The notes under the pieces were generated by a model, which did not search any database, was not told the DNA's origin, and saw only the letters and a list, made by a program, of their open reading frames with translations. From a virus, in the IMG/VR virus record IMGVR_UViG_3300027607_000013, positions 1 through 20,142 of that record: a stretch of DNA of 20,142 nt; one strand, written 5' to 3'. Below, piece after piece: positions 5,690 to 12,420 of this stretch. The translations under genes were made by a program, and so were the position numbers. The number at the start of each line of letters is the position of its first letter. The stretch's first letter is position 1.

Positions 5690-8521
5690 ATGAAAGTCGC
5701 GTTGATATTCGAAGCGATCGACCGCGCCAGCCGGGTCATGAAAACTGTCACCGGCAACCTGACCAAGATGAGCCAGGCGGCAGGGCGGCAACTCCAGAAA
5801 GTCACGGGTGCCGGCATCCACGCTGCCAAGCGCGGCGCGCAAGCGGCGGCGGTGGCGACGGCGACGTTATTCACGGTCGCGACCACACAGGCCATTGGTT
5901 TTGAAAGCGCGATGGCCGACGTGCAAAAGGTGGTCGATTTCCCGACGCCGGCCGCATATTCCGAATTGAGCGCTGACCTTCTCAAACTCTCGACTCGAAT
6001 TCCTGTAACCGCAACGGGTTTGGCCGAAATCACGGCCGAGGCCGGTGCGGCCGGTATCAAGCTTTCCGAGCTTGGCGGGTTCGTCGAATTGACGGCCAAA
6101 AGCGCCGTCGCCTTTGATATGACAGCACAAGCGGCGGGCGATGCGTTTGCGAAAATCAAAAACGTCTACGGCTTGACACAGATCCGGCTTTCAGAGACGG
6201 CCGATTCCATCAATCACTTGTCAGATAACATGGCGTCGAAAGCGCCACAGATCATAGACTTCCTGATGCGGGCGGGTGGTGCCGCGCCCATCTTGAAAGC
6301 GACGACGGAAGAAATGGCCGCGCTTGGTTCGGCGATGATCGCAACCGGGACCACGTCGGAAACCGCCGCACGCGGTGTTACGGCGCTGGCAACCAGGCTC
6401 GCTGTTGGTGGTCCAAAGATATCCGGCGCTTTCAAGGACATTGGCCTTGACCTCGGCAAATTCAATAAACTTATGGCCGAGGATACCGGTGCGGCGTTCG
6501 AGCTATTGTTCAAGGTGGTTGGTGAATCTGAGAAAGGGGTATCCGCCCTCAAAGACCTGGTCGGCCAGGACTTCGTTGACGACTTCCTGAAACTGGCCAA
6601 CCGAACCGAGCTGGTCGCCGATGCGTTCGGCCATGTGGCGGACAAAGCCAGGATGGCCGGATCAGTTCAAAGGGAATTCGACGCGCGCGCCGCGACCACG
6701 GCCAATTCCCTTGTCCTGTTCAAGAACAACCTATCGAAACTTTCCATTGAGTTCGGAAGCCGGCTCTTGCCGATGCTGAATTCCGGTCTTGGCGCGGTCA
6801 ACGAGTTTATGTCGACCCTGGACGATCGCGTGACGATTTTTCATCGGCTTGACCAGGGTGTGCGCGGGTTCATGGATGGCCTTGGAGGGTTCGAGGCGGG
6901 CGGGTTCGTTCAAGGCTTGAAAGATTATGTGTTTGGCGTTGCCGACGCGGCCAATGCGACAGCCACTCTGGAGGAAACTTTCGCCGGGGCCAGGTCGATC
7001 GGCGAGTCCTTGCGTGCCAGTGTTGATGTCATTTCCGAAGGCATCGAAAAGCTAAAAGCAGTCGGCCAGGATATCGGCTCCGGGTTTTCCGGTTGGGTCG
7101 ACCCGATCACGGAATCCCTCGGCAAGCTTGGGCCGATCGCCAACAGTATCGGCGGGTCGCTATCTCGAATTTGGGAGAGTTTTTCCAGCCTCCTGGACAT
7201 GGCCGGCGAAAGTGCGGGCTTTACGAATTTCGCTCAAATGCTTGGATCGCTTGCCGGCGCTGGCCTTTCCCTTTTTGCTGACACAGTTGTTGTGGCCGCA
7301 AAAGGGTTGGATCTTCTGCTCAAGGCCATTGCCTGGCTGTTTGAATTCGCGGCCGGCAAGAAAACCATCGATTGGAACGCGATCATTCCGGAACTGCCGG
7401 AAGGCTGGTTTGATTTCAGCGGAATTGAACAATCCATATCCGATTTCTTTTCCCTGGATTGGTTGCCGGATTGGTCCTGGCCGGAGTTCAGTTTGCCTGA
7501 CCTGGAACCGGTAATGAACGCAATTGACCATTTCCATTCCGGGGCCTGGTTGCCAGAGTGGACCTGGCCGGACATCGCGTTGCCGGATCTGCCCGACCTT
7601 GAACCGGCAATGCAGGCGATTGACCATTTCTTTTCCGGCGACTGGTTGCCGGATTGGACCTGGCCGGCGATCCCGTTACCTGAACTGCCCGACCTGTCCG
7701 CCCTGGACGAATGGCTTGATCCGATCGCTGACAAGATCACCGGCATATTCGCCGACGTATCAAAGTCCGTTAGCGATGGCATCAACACTGTTACGGCGTT
7801 GTTCTCGACACGCAGTCCGGTTGAGATTGCCGCGACCGACCCCGCGTCGATCGAGCGGGCAACGGCGGCGGCAAGCGGGCTGGAAACGGCTTTGAAAGGC
7901 GCGGCCGCCGTCGATGTGTCCCCGGCACTTGGACAATTGCACGCGATCGAAAACACGGCCAATCGGATTCCGGGCGTCGTCACGGCAATGGTCGGTAAAA
8001 TCCGATCGATCCTGGCCGCCGCCAATTTCCGGACACAGGGAATGCGGATGATGGACACGCTGGCCGCTGGCATCCGTGCGCGGGCCGTCGCCGTCACCAA
8101 TGAGATCCGCAAAGTCACACAAGCTGTCCGCGATCACCTACCATCGTCGCCTGCAAAGGTCGGGCCGCTTTCGGACCTCCACCGCTTGAAGTTCATGGAA
8201 ACCATTGCCGGCTCAATCCGGCCCGCGCCGCTGGTCAACGCAATGCGCGCCGCGTCGATCGCCGGCCTTGCCGCCATGCAGGTCGGAGCGCCGGCCGGTG
8301 CCGAGCCCGATGGCACGCTCCAGTCCCACGGCCGTACGGCCGGCATCCGCGCGGCCGCGACAGCTCCAATTAGCATAGACGGGTCCATGCATGTGGAGAT
8401 TCACGGCAACGGCGCGGAAGACCTGCGCGGCCAGTTGGATCAATTGCTCCAGGAGCATCGGCACAAACTGACGGATTTGGTTTTGACCGAATTGGCGCGG
8501 CGCGATCGGAGGCGGCACTGA
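5690..8521 (+). CDS. T: Tail tape measure protein (P2 gpT-like, TP901 core)
   Basis: The 943-residue product is the longest in the window, as expected for the protein that sets tail length. GGGAGG (5679-5684) precedes the ATG. Residues about 60-320 hold the TP901-type core: AIGFESAMADVQKVVDFP, then LSTRIPVTATGLAEITAEAGAAGI, TAKSAVAFDMTAQAAGDAF and TSETAARGVTALATRL. A hydrophobic stretch near residues 520-555 (SLFADTVVVAAKGLDLLLKAIAWLFEF) could cross a membrane. Residues about 585-675 form three Trp/Pro-rich tandem repeats, an unusual feature described separately. The region from about 810 contains DHLPSSPAKVGPLSDLHRL, a signature of this family's C-terminal part. In the mature virion it lies inside the tube and is ejected at infection. 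Its TGA overlaps the ATG of U by one base. Confidence 0.93.
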   Translation: MKVALIFEAIDRASRVMKTVTGNLTKMSQAAGRQLQKVTGAGIHAAKRGAQAAAVATATLFTVATTQAIGFESAMADVQKVVDFPTPAAYSELSADLLKLSTRIPVTATGLAEITAEAGAAGIKLSELGGFVELTAKSAVAFDMTAQAAGDAFAKIKNVYGLTQIRLSETADSINHLSDNMASKAPQIIDFLMRAGGAAPILKATTEEMAALGSAMIATGTTSETAARGVTALATRLAVGGPKISGAFKDIGLDLGKFNKLMAEDTGAAFELLFKVVGESEKGVSALKDLVGQDFVDDFLKLANRTELVADAFGHVADKARMAGSVQREFDARAATTANSLVLFKNNLSKLSIEFGSRLLPMLNSGLGAVNEFMSTLDDRVTIFHRLDQGVRGFMDGLGGFEAGGFVQGLKDYVFGVADAANATATLEETFAGARSIGESLRASVDVISEGIEKLKAVGQDIGSGFSGWVDPITESLGKLGPIANSIGGSLSRIWESFSSLLDMAGESAGFTNFAQMLGSLAGAGLSLFADTVVVAAKGLDLLLKAIAWLFEFAAGKKTIDWNAIIPELPEGWFDFSGIEQSISDFFSLDWLPDWSWPEFSLPDLEPVMNAIDHFHSGAWLPEWTWPDIALPDLPDLEPAMQAIDHFFSGDWLPDWTWPAIPLPELPDLSALDEWLDPIADKITGIFADVSKSVSDGINTVTALFSTRSPVEIAATDPASIERATAAASGLETALKGAAAVDVSPALGQLHAIENTANRIPGVVTAMVGKIRSILAAANFRTQGMRMMDTLAAGIRARAVAVTNEIRKVTQAVRDHLPSSPAKVGPLSDLHRLKFMETIAGSIRPAPLVNAMRAASIAGLAAMQVGAPAGAEPDGTLQSHGRTAGIRAAATAPISIDGSMHVEIHGNGAEDLRGQLDQLLQEHRHKLTDLVLTELARRDRRRH
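7442..7714 (+). repeat. Three tandem Trp/Pro-rich repeats inside the tape measure gene
   Basis: Copies start at 7442, 7526 and 7622 and encode 28, 32 and 31 residues. The shared pattern is D-[HF]-F-x-S-[GL]-x-W-L-P-[DE]-W-[ST]-W-P-x-x-x-L-P-[DE]-L-(P-D-L)-E-P-x-M-x-A-I. Each copy carries three tryptophans in the W-L-P-x-W-x-W-P block. Copies 2 and 3 are closest to each other also at the DNA level, which suggests recent duplication. The last copy loses the E-P-x-M-x-A-I end. A three-residue P-D-L insertion separates copy 1 from the others. Confidence 0.85.
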
Positions 8522-8973
8522 TGTTCGCATTGCTCGGAAAGATCCGGATCGGCGTTAGCGCGCATACCGGGCCGACCGCCTCTAACGAGGCCTTGAAGAA
8601 CGACTATGCCGAACACGCCGTCCTGGAAGGCAAGCCCGTCCTGCAGAAAATGGGCGAAGCCCTGGACCTTCGGAACTTGTCGTTTTTCTTTGACGAAACA
8701 TTCTGCGATCCGACAGCCGAAAACGCCAAACTGATGACGGCGCACAAGACGCAGTCACCGATGCCGTTGGTCATCGGCTTATCGATCTACAACGGCAAAA
8801 GCTTCGTGGTTGAAGCCACAACGATCGACCATCGCAAGACCACGCCGTCCGGGGTCGTGACGCGCCTTGAGGGCAGATTGAAGCTTAAGGAGGCGACAGC
8901 CGGACCTTCTTTCCTAAGCGGTCCAGGACGCGGCGCGGCGGCACTGATCAATCCATTTATTCAAAGGGCTTGA
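8521..8973 (+). CDS. U: Tail terminator/tail protein U (P2 gpU-like)
   Basis: The 150-residue product begins within the TGATG overlap with the tape-measure gene. Family features include the N-terminal MFALLGKIRIGV strand and a segment VLEGKPVLQKMGEALDLRNLSFFFDETFC (about 35-63), corresponding to the 'gr.p..q..G.g...i.l.G.ffp' block of GpU proteins. After it comes FCDPTAENAKLMTAHKTQSPMPLVIGLSIYNGKSFVVEAT, the usual 'p...l..l......p.pL..g.g...G.wvi' region. The C-terminus is a Gly/Ala-rich tail. P2 gpU terminates tail polymerisation and contacts the sheath. The order T-U-X-D matches P2. An unassigned gene follows between U and X, which P2 lacks. Confidence 0.8.
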   Translation: MFALLGKIRIGVSAHTGPTASNEALKNDYAEHAVLEGKPVLQKMGEALDLRNLSFFFDETFCDPTAENAKLMTAHKTQSPMPLVIGLSIYNGKSFVVEATTIDHRKTTPSGVVTRLEGRLKLKEATAGPSFLSGPGRGAAALINPFIQRA

Positions 8974-8991
8974 ATGGCCAGGGGAAACGTT

Positions 8992-9420
8992 ATGCCGAAG
9001 ATTGGCGACATACGTTGGAACGCATGGGTAATCGATGAAAAGGTGCAATTTGACAAACATGTCTTGAGATCGATCAGAACGTGGAACGGTACTCGGTACG
9101 GATATCTTGTTGAACATGTTCATGGCGTCACTTGGGTAAAGCAGTCGCGCAAACATGGTGATTGGGGATACGCCAAAAACGTTCATACGCTCTACCGGAC
9201 AAAATTTCGGATTGATGACGGTCTGCCCTACAGCGCTACAAAAGCCGGGGCGCTTTCGAAACTCGCGGCCGGGCTGCGAAGGGATATCGCCAAACACGGT
9301 GAGAATGAAAAGGCTTGGGAGGATGATCCTCTAACATTCGGTCAAGAGCTGAAAAAAGTCGCCGCCGCACAAAAGCGATTGAAAATAGCGACTAAGCGCG
9401 AAGGAAAGAACGATGGTTGA
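8992..9420 (+). CDS. Unassigned protein inserted between tail genes U and X
   Basis: The frame is open from an ATG at 8974, but AGGGGAAA at about 8980-8987 fits the ATG at 8992 much better. The predicted product is therefore 142 residues, starting MPKIGDIRWNAW. It is basic and rich in aromatic residues: WNGTRYGYLVEHVHGVTWVKQSRKHGDWGY in the first half, then a Lys/Arg/Glu-rich C-terminal helix (ELKKVAAAQKRLKIATKREGK). No signal peptide or membrane segment is seen. I do not recognise a family. The base composition is visibly more A/T-rich than in the flanking tail genes, and P2 has nothing here, so it is probably a late acquisition. Its last 8 nt overlap the X gene, so it would be expressed with the tail genes. 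Confidence 0.6.
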   Translation: MPKIGDIRWNAWVIDEKVQFDKHVLRSIRTWNGTRYGYLVEHVHGVTWVKQSRKHGDWGYAKNVHTLYRTKFRIDDGLPYSATKAGALSKLAAGLRRDIAKHGENEKAWEDDPLTFGQELKKVAAAQKRLKIATKREGKNDG

Positions 9421-9652
9421 GTACATCGAACACGAAACCACGGCCGGCGAACGTTGGGACCATATCGCTTACAAATTTTATGGTGACGCAAAGCGCACTT
9501 CGGACCTGATTAGAGCAAACCGCGGTTTGTTTTTGCCAGGCCTGAAACCGGTCCCGATTGTCTTTCGCGGCCGCGTCAAAATCCGTGTTCCGATCGTTGA
9601 GGCGCCACGGTTGGATGATGCCCTCTTGCCGCCCTGGAAGCGCCGGCAATGA
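9413..9652 (+). CDS. X: Tail protein X, LysM-like (P2 gpX)
   Basis: The 79-residue protein carries the pattern E-H-x-T-x-x-G-E-R-W-D-x-I-A-Y-K-F-Y-G-D-A (about 6-26). This is followed by L-I-R-A-N-R (about 32-37) and a closing I-R-V-P. That is the compact LysM-type fold of P2 gpX, in which the 'T..gd.wd.iA...yG....l..l...N' pattern is diagnostic. P2 gpX is needed for tail assembly and is thought to link parts of the baseplate or tail tip; LysM modules in general bind glycan backbones. AAGGAAA lies upstream at about 9400-9407. The stop overlaps the D start (ATGA at 9649-9652). The protein ends PPWKRRQ. Confidence 0.85.
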   Translation: MVEYIEHETTAGERWDHIAYKFYGDAKRTSDLIRANRGLFLPGLKPVPIVFRGRVKIRVPIVEAPRLDDALLPPWKRRQ

Positions 9653-10644
9653 GTGAGCTTCCCGTCCCGGATCTGACCTTGATTGTGAATGGCGTCGATG
9701 TGTCATCGGACATGGCGTCCGACGTCTTGCGCTTCACTTATCAGGACTTCCACCACGGCCAGGCCGACGAAATCGAAGTGGAGTTGCGAGACGATTTGGG
9801 GTTGTGGCGTGGTCCCTGGCGTCCAGAACATGGTGATGTGGTTGAAGCGGCGATCGGCTACAAGAACGGCGCATTGATGGATTGCGGCCGGTTCGAAGTG
9901 GATGAACCGACCGCATCGGGTTCACGCGGGTCCGGTGACAAGCTGACGTTCCGCGCAATCGCCGCCGCGCCGTCAAAGGCCTTACGCACGAAGAACACGG
10001 CCGGATACGAAAACCAGACCCTTGACCAGGTCGCAAACAAAATCGCCGGCAAGCACGGCCTGGCCGTTGTCGGTGATATCGAGCCGGTAACGTTCAAGCG
10101 GATCACGCAACGGCGCAAACGCGACTTGGAATTTCTCACCGAGCTTGCCGAAGATTATGGACATTATTTCAGCATCAAGGGCGACACGCTTGTCTTCGCG
10201 AAACGCAAGAGCCTGGAAGATCGGCCGGCCGTTCGCATCATCACCAGGCGCGAGGTTACGAGCTACAGCCTTAAGGACTCGACGCACAAAACCTACACGA
10301 AAGCCAAGGTCCAGCACCTAAGTTCCGAGACAAAGGAACTGATCAAGGCCGAGGCGACGGACGCATCCGTGAAGACCGGCGATACGCTCAACATCGACGA
10401 ACGGGTGGAAGACGAGGCGCAAGCCCGCAAGTTAGCGGAAGGTCGGCTGGCGAAAGCGAACGACGAAAAGAAAACCTGTTCCGTAACGATCGTCGGCGAC
10501 ATGCTTTTGGTCGCCGGCCAGGTCATCGCGCTTGATGACAGTTTCGGCAAATGGGCGGGACGGTATCTGGTTCGGACGGCACGGCACTCGATCGCGCGGG
10601 GCGCGGGGTATTCGACTGAAATTGAGGTAAAGGGAATCGATTGA
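9649..10644 (+). CDS. D: Baseplate hub / late control protein D (P2 gpD-like)
   Basis: The product has 331 residues, somewhat shorter than P2 D (about 387). The N-terminus P-D-L-T-L-I-V-N-G-V-D-V-S, followed by L-R-F-T-Y-Q-D-F-H-H-G-Q-A-D-E-I-E-V-E-L-R-D, is the typical hub domain opening. G-R-F-E-V-D-E-P, a family-typical strand (about 81-88), comes next. Around residues 125-190 is the inserted domain, with QTLDQVANKIAGKHGL and RDLEFLTELAEDYGHYFSIKGDTLVFAKR, close to gp27-type hub proteins. In P2 the hub trimer joins tube to spike. Whether it also has a late-control role here cannot be judged. The start lies in an ATGA overlap with X. After the stop there is a 70-nt gap before the cargo gene. 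Confidence 0.9.
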   Translation: MSELPVPDLTLIVNGVDVSSDMASDVLRFTYQDFHHGQADEIEVELRDDLGLWRGPWRPEHGDVVEAAIGYKNGALMDCGRFEVDEPTASGSRGSGDKLTFRAIAAAPSKALRTKNTAGYENQTLDQVANKIAGKHGLAVVGDIEPVTFKRITQRRKRDLEFLTELAEDYGHYFSIKGDTLVFAKRKSLEDRPAVRIITRREVTSYSLKDSTHKTYTKAKVQHLSSETKELIKAEATDASVKTGDTLNIDERVEDEAQARKLAEGRLAKANDEKKTCSVTIVGDMLLVAGQVIALDDSFGKWAGRYLVRTARHSIARGAGYSTEIEVKGID

Positions 10645-10649
10645 TCCAA

Positions 10650-10680
10650 TTCCAAAAGGATCTAAAGATCTAGAATGGAA
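10650..10680. promoter_or_regulatory. Nested palindromic element between D and the cargo gene
   Basis: TTCCA (10650-10654) and TGGAA (10676-10680) enclose GATCT-AA-AGATC (10659-10670). The inner palindrome is perfect apart from its 2-nt centre; the outer arms are offset by one base. It lies in the 70-nt gap immediately before the 10715 gene, where a regulator-binding site for an independently expressed cargo gene would sit. No clear -35/-10 pair is seen around it, so its function is unproven. Confidence 0.35.
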
Positions 10681-10714
10681 ATCCTGTTGGGAAACTCAAT
10701 CATTTAGAGGCGTT

Positions 10715-11383
10715 ATGATCGCACCTGCAACAAGCGTTCTGAATTCTTCACCCTTTGACCTGGTCAAGGAAATTGGAGCCTATGGCCTGACGGTTCGGGA
10801 GTTTTCAAACCGGGATGAATTCGAGGAAGCGTCGGCGAACCTGCCTCGCGCGGAAGAAACCGGCGAAGCGCTGAACGCATTGTTCGACAACGATCCGTCC
10901 GCCTGGCGCTGGCAATGTTCGTTCGATGAAAACGGGGCTTGTGTTTCAATGCAGGGTGCGCGCCTTGACACCTTGGAACCGGTCACATTGCGGGACTTCA
11001 TTTCTGAATCCAACCGCCGCTTTTTCAAGGCAGATGCGACGCCGGTTGGACGCGACTATTCAGGCGGTCGCGACCTAGATGCAATGATCGGCGGTACTGT
11101 CGTCTACCTGCATCAAATGTACGTGGATGGCCGTACAAGCCGCGCGTATCGTGACAAACGGCTTGCCGGCCTGCTTTCGGCATCGTTCGCCATTTCTCTA
11201 TACGGCCGCTGGAGTCCGGATTGTTGTTTCGCGCTGATCGCGGCCGGTCTCGTTAGAGACAGATTTGCGGAGCGCTGTTTATTCCATCACGTTGTCCATC
11301 CTGGCGCGGTTCCCGGCGATCCAGACTTTTATGTTTTCAATTTCCGTGAAGACCTTGAAGCGCTTTCCCGGCACTTCGTTTGA
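10715..11383 (+). CDS. Cargo protein with GNAT-acetyltransferase-like features
   Basis: This 222-residue protein lies between D and V and has no counterpart in P2. The first 90 residues are acidic and Ser/Glu-rich. The middle has GGTVVYLHQMYVDGRTSRAYRDKRLAGLLSASFAISL (about 127-163). A beta strand running into Y-R-D-K-R-L-A-G-L-L followed by a long helix resembles motif A of GNAT folds, where R/Q-x-x-G-x-G/A binds acetyl-CoA. Here the second Gly position is Leu/Ala, so the match is incomplete. WSPDCCFALIAAGLVRDRFAERCLFHHVVHPGA follows. I infer a GNAT-like protein with low to moderate certainty; the substrate is unknown. It may be a lysogenic-conversion or anti-host gene. The preceding palindromic element suggests its own regulation. 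Confidence 0.5.
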   Translation: MIAPATSVLNSSPFDLVKEIGAYGLTVREFSNRDEFEEASANLPRAEETGEALNALFDNDPSAWRWQCSFDENGACVSMQGARLDTLEPVTLRDFISESNRRFFKADATPVGRDYSGGRDLDAMIGGTVVYLHQMYVDGRTSRAYRDKRLAGLLSASFAISLYGRWSPDCCFALIAAGLVRDRFAERCLFHHVVHPGAVPGDPDFYVFNFREDLEALSRHFV

Positions 11384-11398
11384 TCAGGGAGATATTCA

Positions 11399-11896
11399 TT
11401 GTCTGACCGCATCATCGAAGGTGACAAGAACCCGCAATTCAAAACCGGCATCGTCAAGGAATACGATCCGAAAACCGGGCTGCACCGGGTCGAGTTTCCA
11501 GACGAGGACGAGGTTGTTTCTTATTGGATTGGCGCATCCTCGCAAGGAAGCCAGGACAACAAGGAAGTCGACCCATTTGCCGTTGGTGAAATGGTCGATA
11601 TCCAATTTGATTGGCGCGGAGAAAACGGCCGCATTACCGGAGCGGCTTTCAACCAGGTCGACACGCCGCCGTGGCAAGATCCGAACAAGCGCGGCCGGCA
11701 ATATTCAGATGGCGCGGAACTGACCCACAATACCGAAACCCACACCACGGAAGCGACGGCGCAAAACGTCAACCTCGGGCCGGAAGGGCGTACACCGTCA
11801 TCCGGGATCGGACACCTGGTGCATGTCACCTATGGGTCATCGGCCGGCCTGCATCCGATCGTTACCGGGTCGCCGGCCGTGAACATCAAGGAGTGA
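11399..11896 (+). CDS. V: Baseplate assembly protein V, central spike (P2 gpV-like)
   Basis: The 165-residue product uses a TTG start: AGGGAG at about 11386-11391 is 7 nt upstream, and the sequence after it (MSDRIIEGDKNPQFKTG) gives a family-like beginning. Residues about 15-95 form the OB-type domain, with KTGIVKEYDPKTGLHRVEFPDEDEVVSYWIG and later VGEMVDIQFDWRGENGRITGAAFN. That matches the 'G.V...d.....vrV.....d....wlp......' signature of V proteins. The C-terminal region (HNTETHTTEATAQNVN and onward) fits a short repetitive beta spike, though the usual metal-binding HxH tip motif is not obvious. V forms the membrane-piercing spike below the hub. It is encoded after the cargo gene rather than next to W, unlike P2. 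Confidence 0.8.
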   Translation: MSDRIIEGDKNPQFKTGIVKEYDPKTGLHRVEFPDEDEVVSYWIGASSQGSQDNKEVDPFAVGEMVDIQFDWRGENGRITGAAFNQVDTPPWQDPNKRGRQYSDGAELTHNTETHTTEATAQNVNLGPEGRTPSSGIGHLVHVTYGSSAGLHPIVTGSPAVNIKE

Positions 11897-11900
11897 GGCT

Positions 11901-12146
11901 GTGGCCAACAATCCTGCTTGCCCTATCATGACAGCCAATTGCCCACGCGATGATTGCCGCTTGGGCATCAACGCTTGTTCGGTTCGACCAGCCGATGAAA
12001 CCCGGCCGGCCGCGTCCTGTTATGATTATGAGTGTCGGACTTGCGGGCAAAAATGGTGCGTGGCGTTTCCGCAGATTCAGCCGGAGTTTGATAAGAATGG
12101 GGTGATTGTTTCTCCGACACCGATTGAAATTGCGGTGGCTGAATAG
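11901..12146 (+). CDS. Small cysteine-rich (zinc-ribbon-like) protein
   Basis: A GTG start with AAGGAG (11888-11893) 7 nt upstream, inside the end of V, gives an 81-residue product. It has eight cysteines: C7, C14, C19 and C26 in the first part, then C40, C45, C48 and C53. The YECRTCGQKWC segment is zinc-ribbon-like, with a C-x-x-C knuckle at 45-48. The protein has no membrane segment and ends in a Pro/Ile-rich tail. I cannot assign a family. Although phage Mu Com is also a small zinc protein, the pattern here differs and Com is found elsewhere in this window (17367). Being coupled to V, it would be made late. A nucleic-acid-binding or virion-associated metal protein are both possible. Confidence 0.6.
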   Translation: MANNPACPIMTANCPRDDCRLGINACSVRPADETRPAASCYDYECRTCGQKWCVAFPQIQPEFDKNGVIVSPTPIEIAVAE

Positions 12147-12194
12147 TCGCATTCCCATTAAAACGGTTTTTTGCTAATATTTTCTGGTTGATTG

Positions 12195-12214
12195 ATGAGG
12201 ATACAATTCCTCAT
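12195..12214 (+). repeat. Short hairpin downstream of the cysteine-rich gene
   Basis: ATGAGGA (12195-12201) and TCCTCAT (12208-12214) form a perfect 7-bp stem with loop TACAAT. No U-run follows. It lies 49 nt after the stop at 12146 and may stabilise the end of the upstream mRNA. Confidence 0.4.
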
Positions 12215-12256
12215 GGCTTGATTGAGATTTGGCCGACCAATCTACGTTCGAAAGGT

Positions 12257-12286
12257 GGACCGCCGCGTTGACGCGGCGATCCTTTT
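12257..12286. terminator. Terminator-like hairpin, possibly bidirectional, downstream of the minus-strand peptide gene
   Basis: On the plus strand GGA-C-CGCCGCG, loop TTGA, CGCGGCG-A-TCC is followed by TTTT, with one C-A mismatch. On the minus strand the same bases form an uninterrupted 11-bp stem using a U-G pair (GGAUCGCCGCG / CGCGGCGGUCC), followed by ACCTTT. The stem is therefore better for minus-strand transcription and the U-run better for plus-strand transcription. It lies 19 nt beyond the stop codon of the minus-strand peptide gene, the expected place for that gene's terminator. Confidence 0.55.
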
Positions 12287-12293
12287 CGCAACG

Positions 12294-12335
12294 GTGTCAC
12301 GTCGCTACGTGGTAAGAAGCTTGGCGACGTGACAC
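12294..12335 (-). repeat. 12-bp perfect inverted repeat overlapping the end of the small peptide gene
   Basis: GTGTCACGTCGC (12294-12305) and GCGACGTGACAC (12324-12335) are perfect reverse complements around an 18-nt loop. The structure takes in the last ten or so codons and the stop of the minus-strand ORF. Such stable 3' hairpins are common in type I toxin mRNAs, where they protect the message. It may equally act as part of a terminator with the hairpin at 12257-12286. Confidence 0.65.
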
Positions 12336-12400
12336 ACTGCCAATGCCGCCTGCAGCATGGCCAGTCCAATTTGTAATCCGACAAGTGCTATATCCAGCAT
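12305..12400 (-). CDS. Small hydrophobic peptide, candidate TisB-like type I toxin
   Basis: The ATG at 12398-12400 (minus strand) opens 31 codons ending in TAG at 12305-12307. The peptide is almost wholly hydrophobic (begins MLDIALVGLQIGLAM, ends HVAKLLTT) and would form one membrane helix. Polar residues fall at D3, Q10, Q17 and H24, exactly seven apart, making a polar stripe. Escherichia coli TisB, as I recall it, has D5, K12, Q19 and K26 at the same spacing. An ungapped alignment with offset 2 gives about 10 identities in 27, including the DIA, LQ and AV pairs. A 13-nt Shine-Dalgarno lies 7 nt or so upstream. TisB inserts in the inner membrane and lowers proton motive force. The gene runs opposite to the tail operon, so late transcripts are antisense to it. 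Function is inferred; an unrelated membrane peptide remains possible. Confidence 0.7.
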   Translation of the reverse strand: MLDIALVGLQIGLAMLQAALAVCHVAKLLTT

Positions 12401-12407
12401 ACGTGCT

Positions 12408-12420
12408 TCACCTCCTTTCT
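12408..12420 (-). promoter_or_regulatory. Exceptionally strong Shine-Dalgarno of the small peptide gene
   Basis: Read on the minus strand the bases are AGAAAGGAGGTGA, ending 7 nt before the ATG. As I know it, alphaproteobacterial 16S rRNA ends in UCACCUCCUUUCU, which would pair with all 13 bases. No other gene in the window has such a site. This decides that the 31-codon ORF is a real gene. Read on the plus strand the same bases are a copy of the 16S 3' tail. Confidence 0.8.

Noticed and set aside
7234-8118. Long minus-strand ORF (294 codons) opposite the tape measure gene
   Set aside because: It is a shadow of a long GC-rich coding region, without ribosome-binding site or recognisable features.
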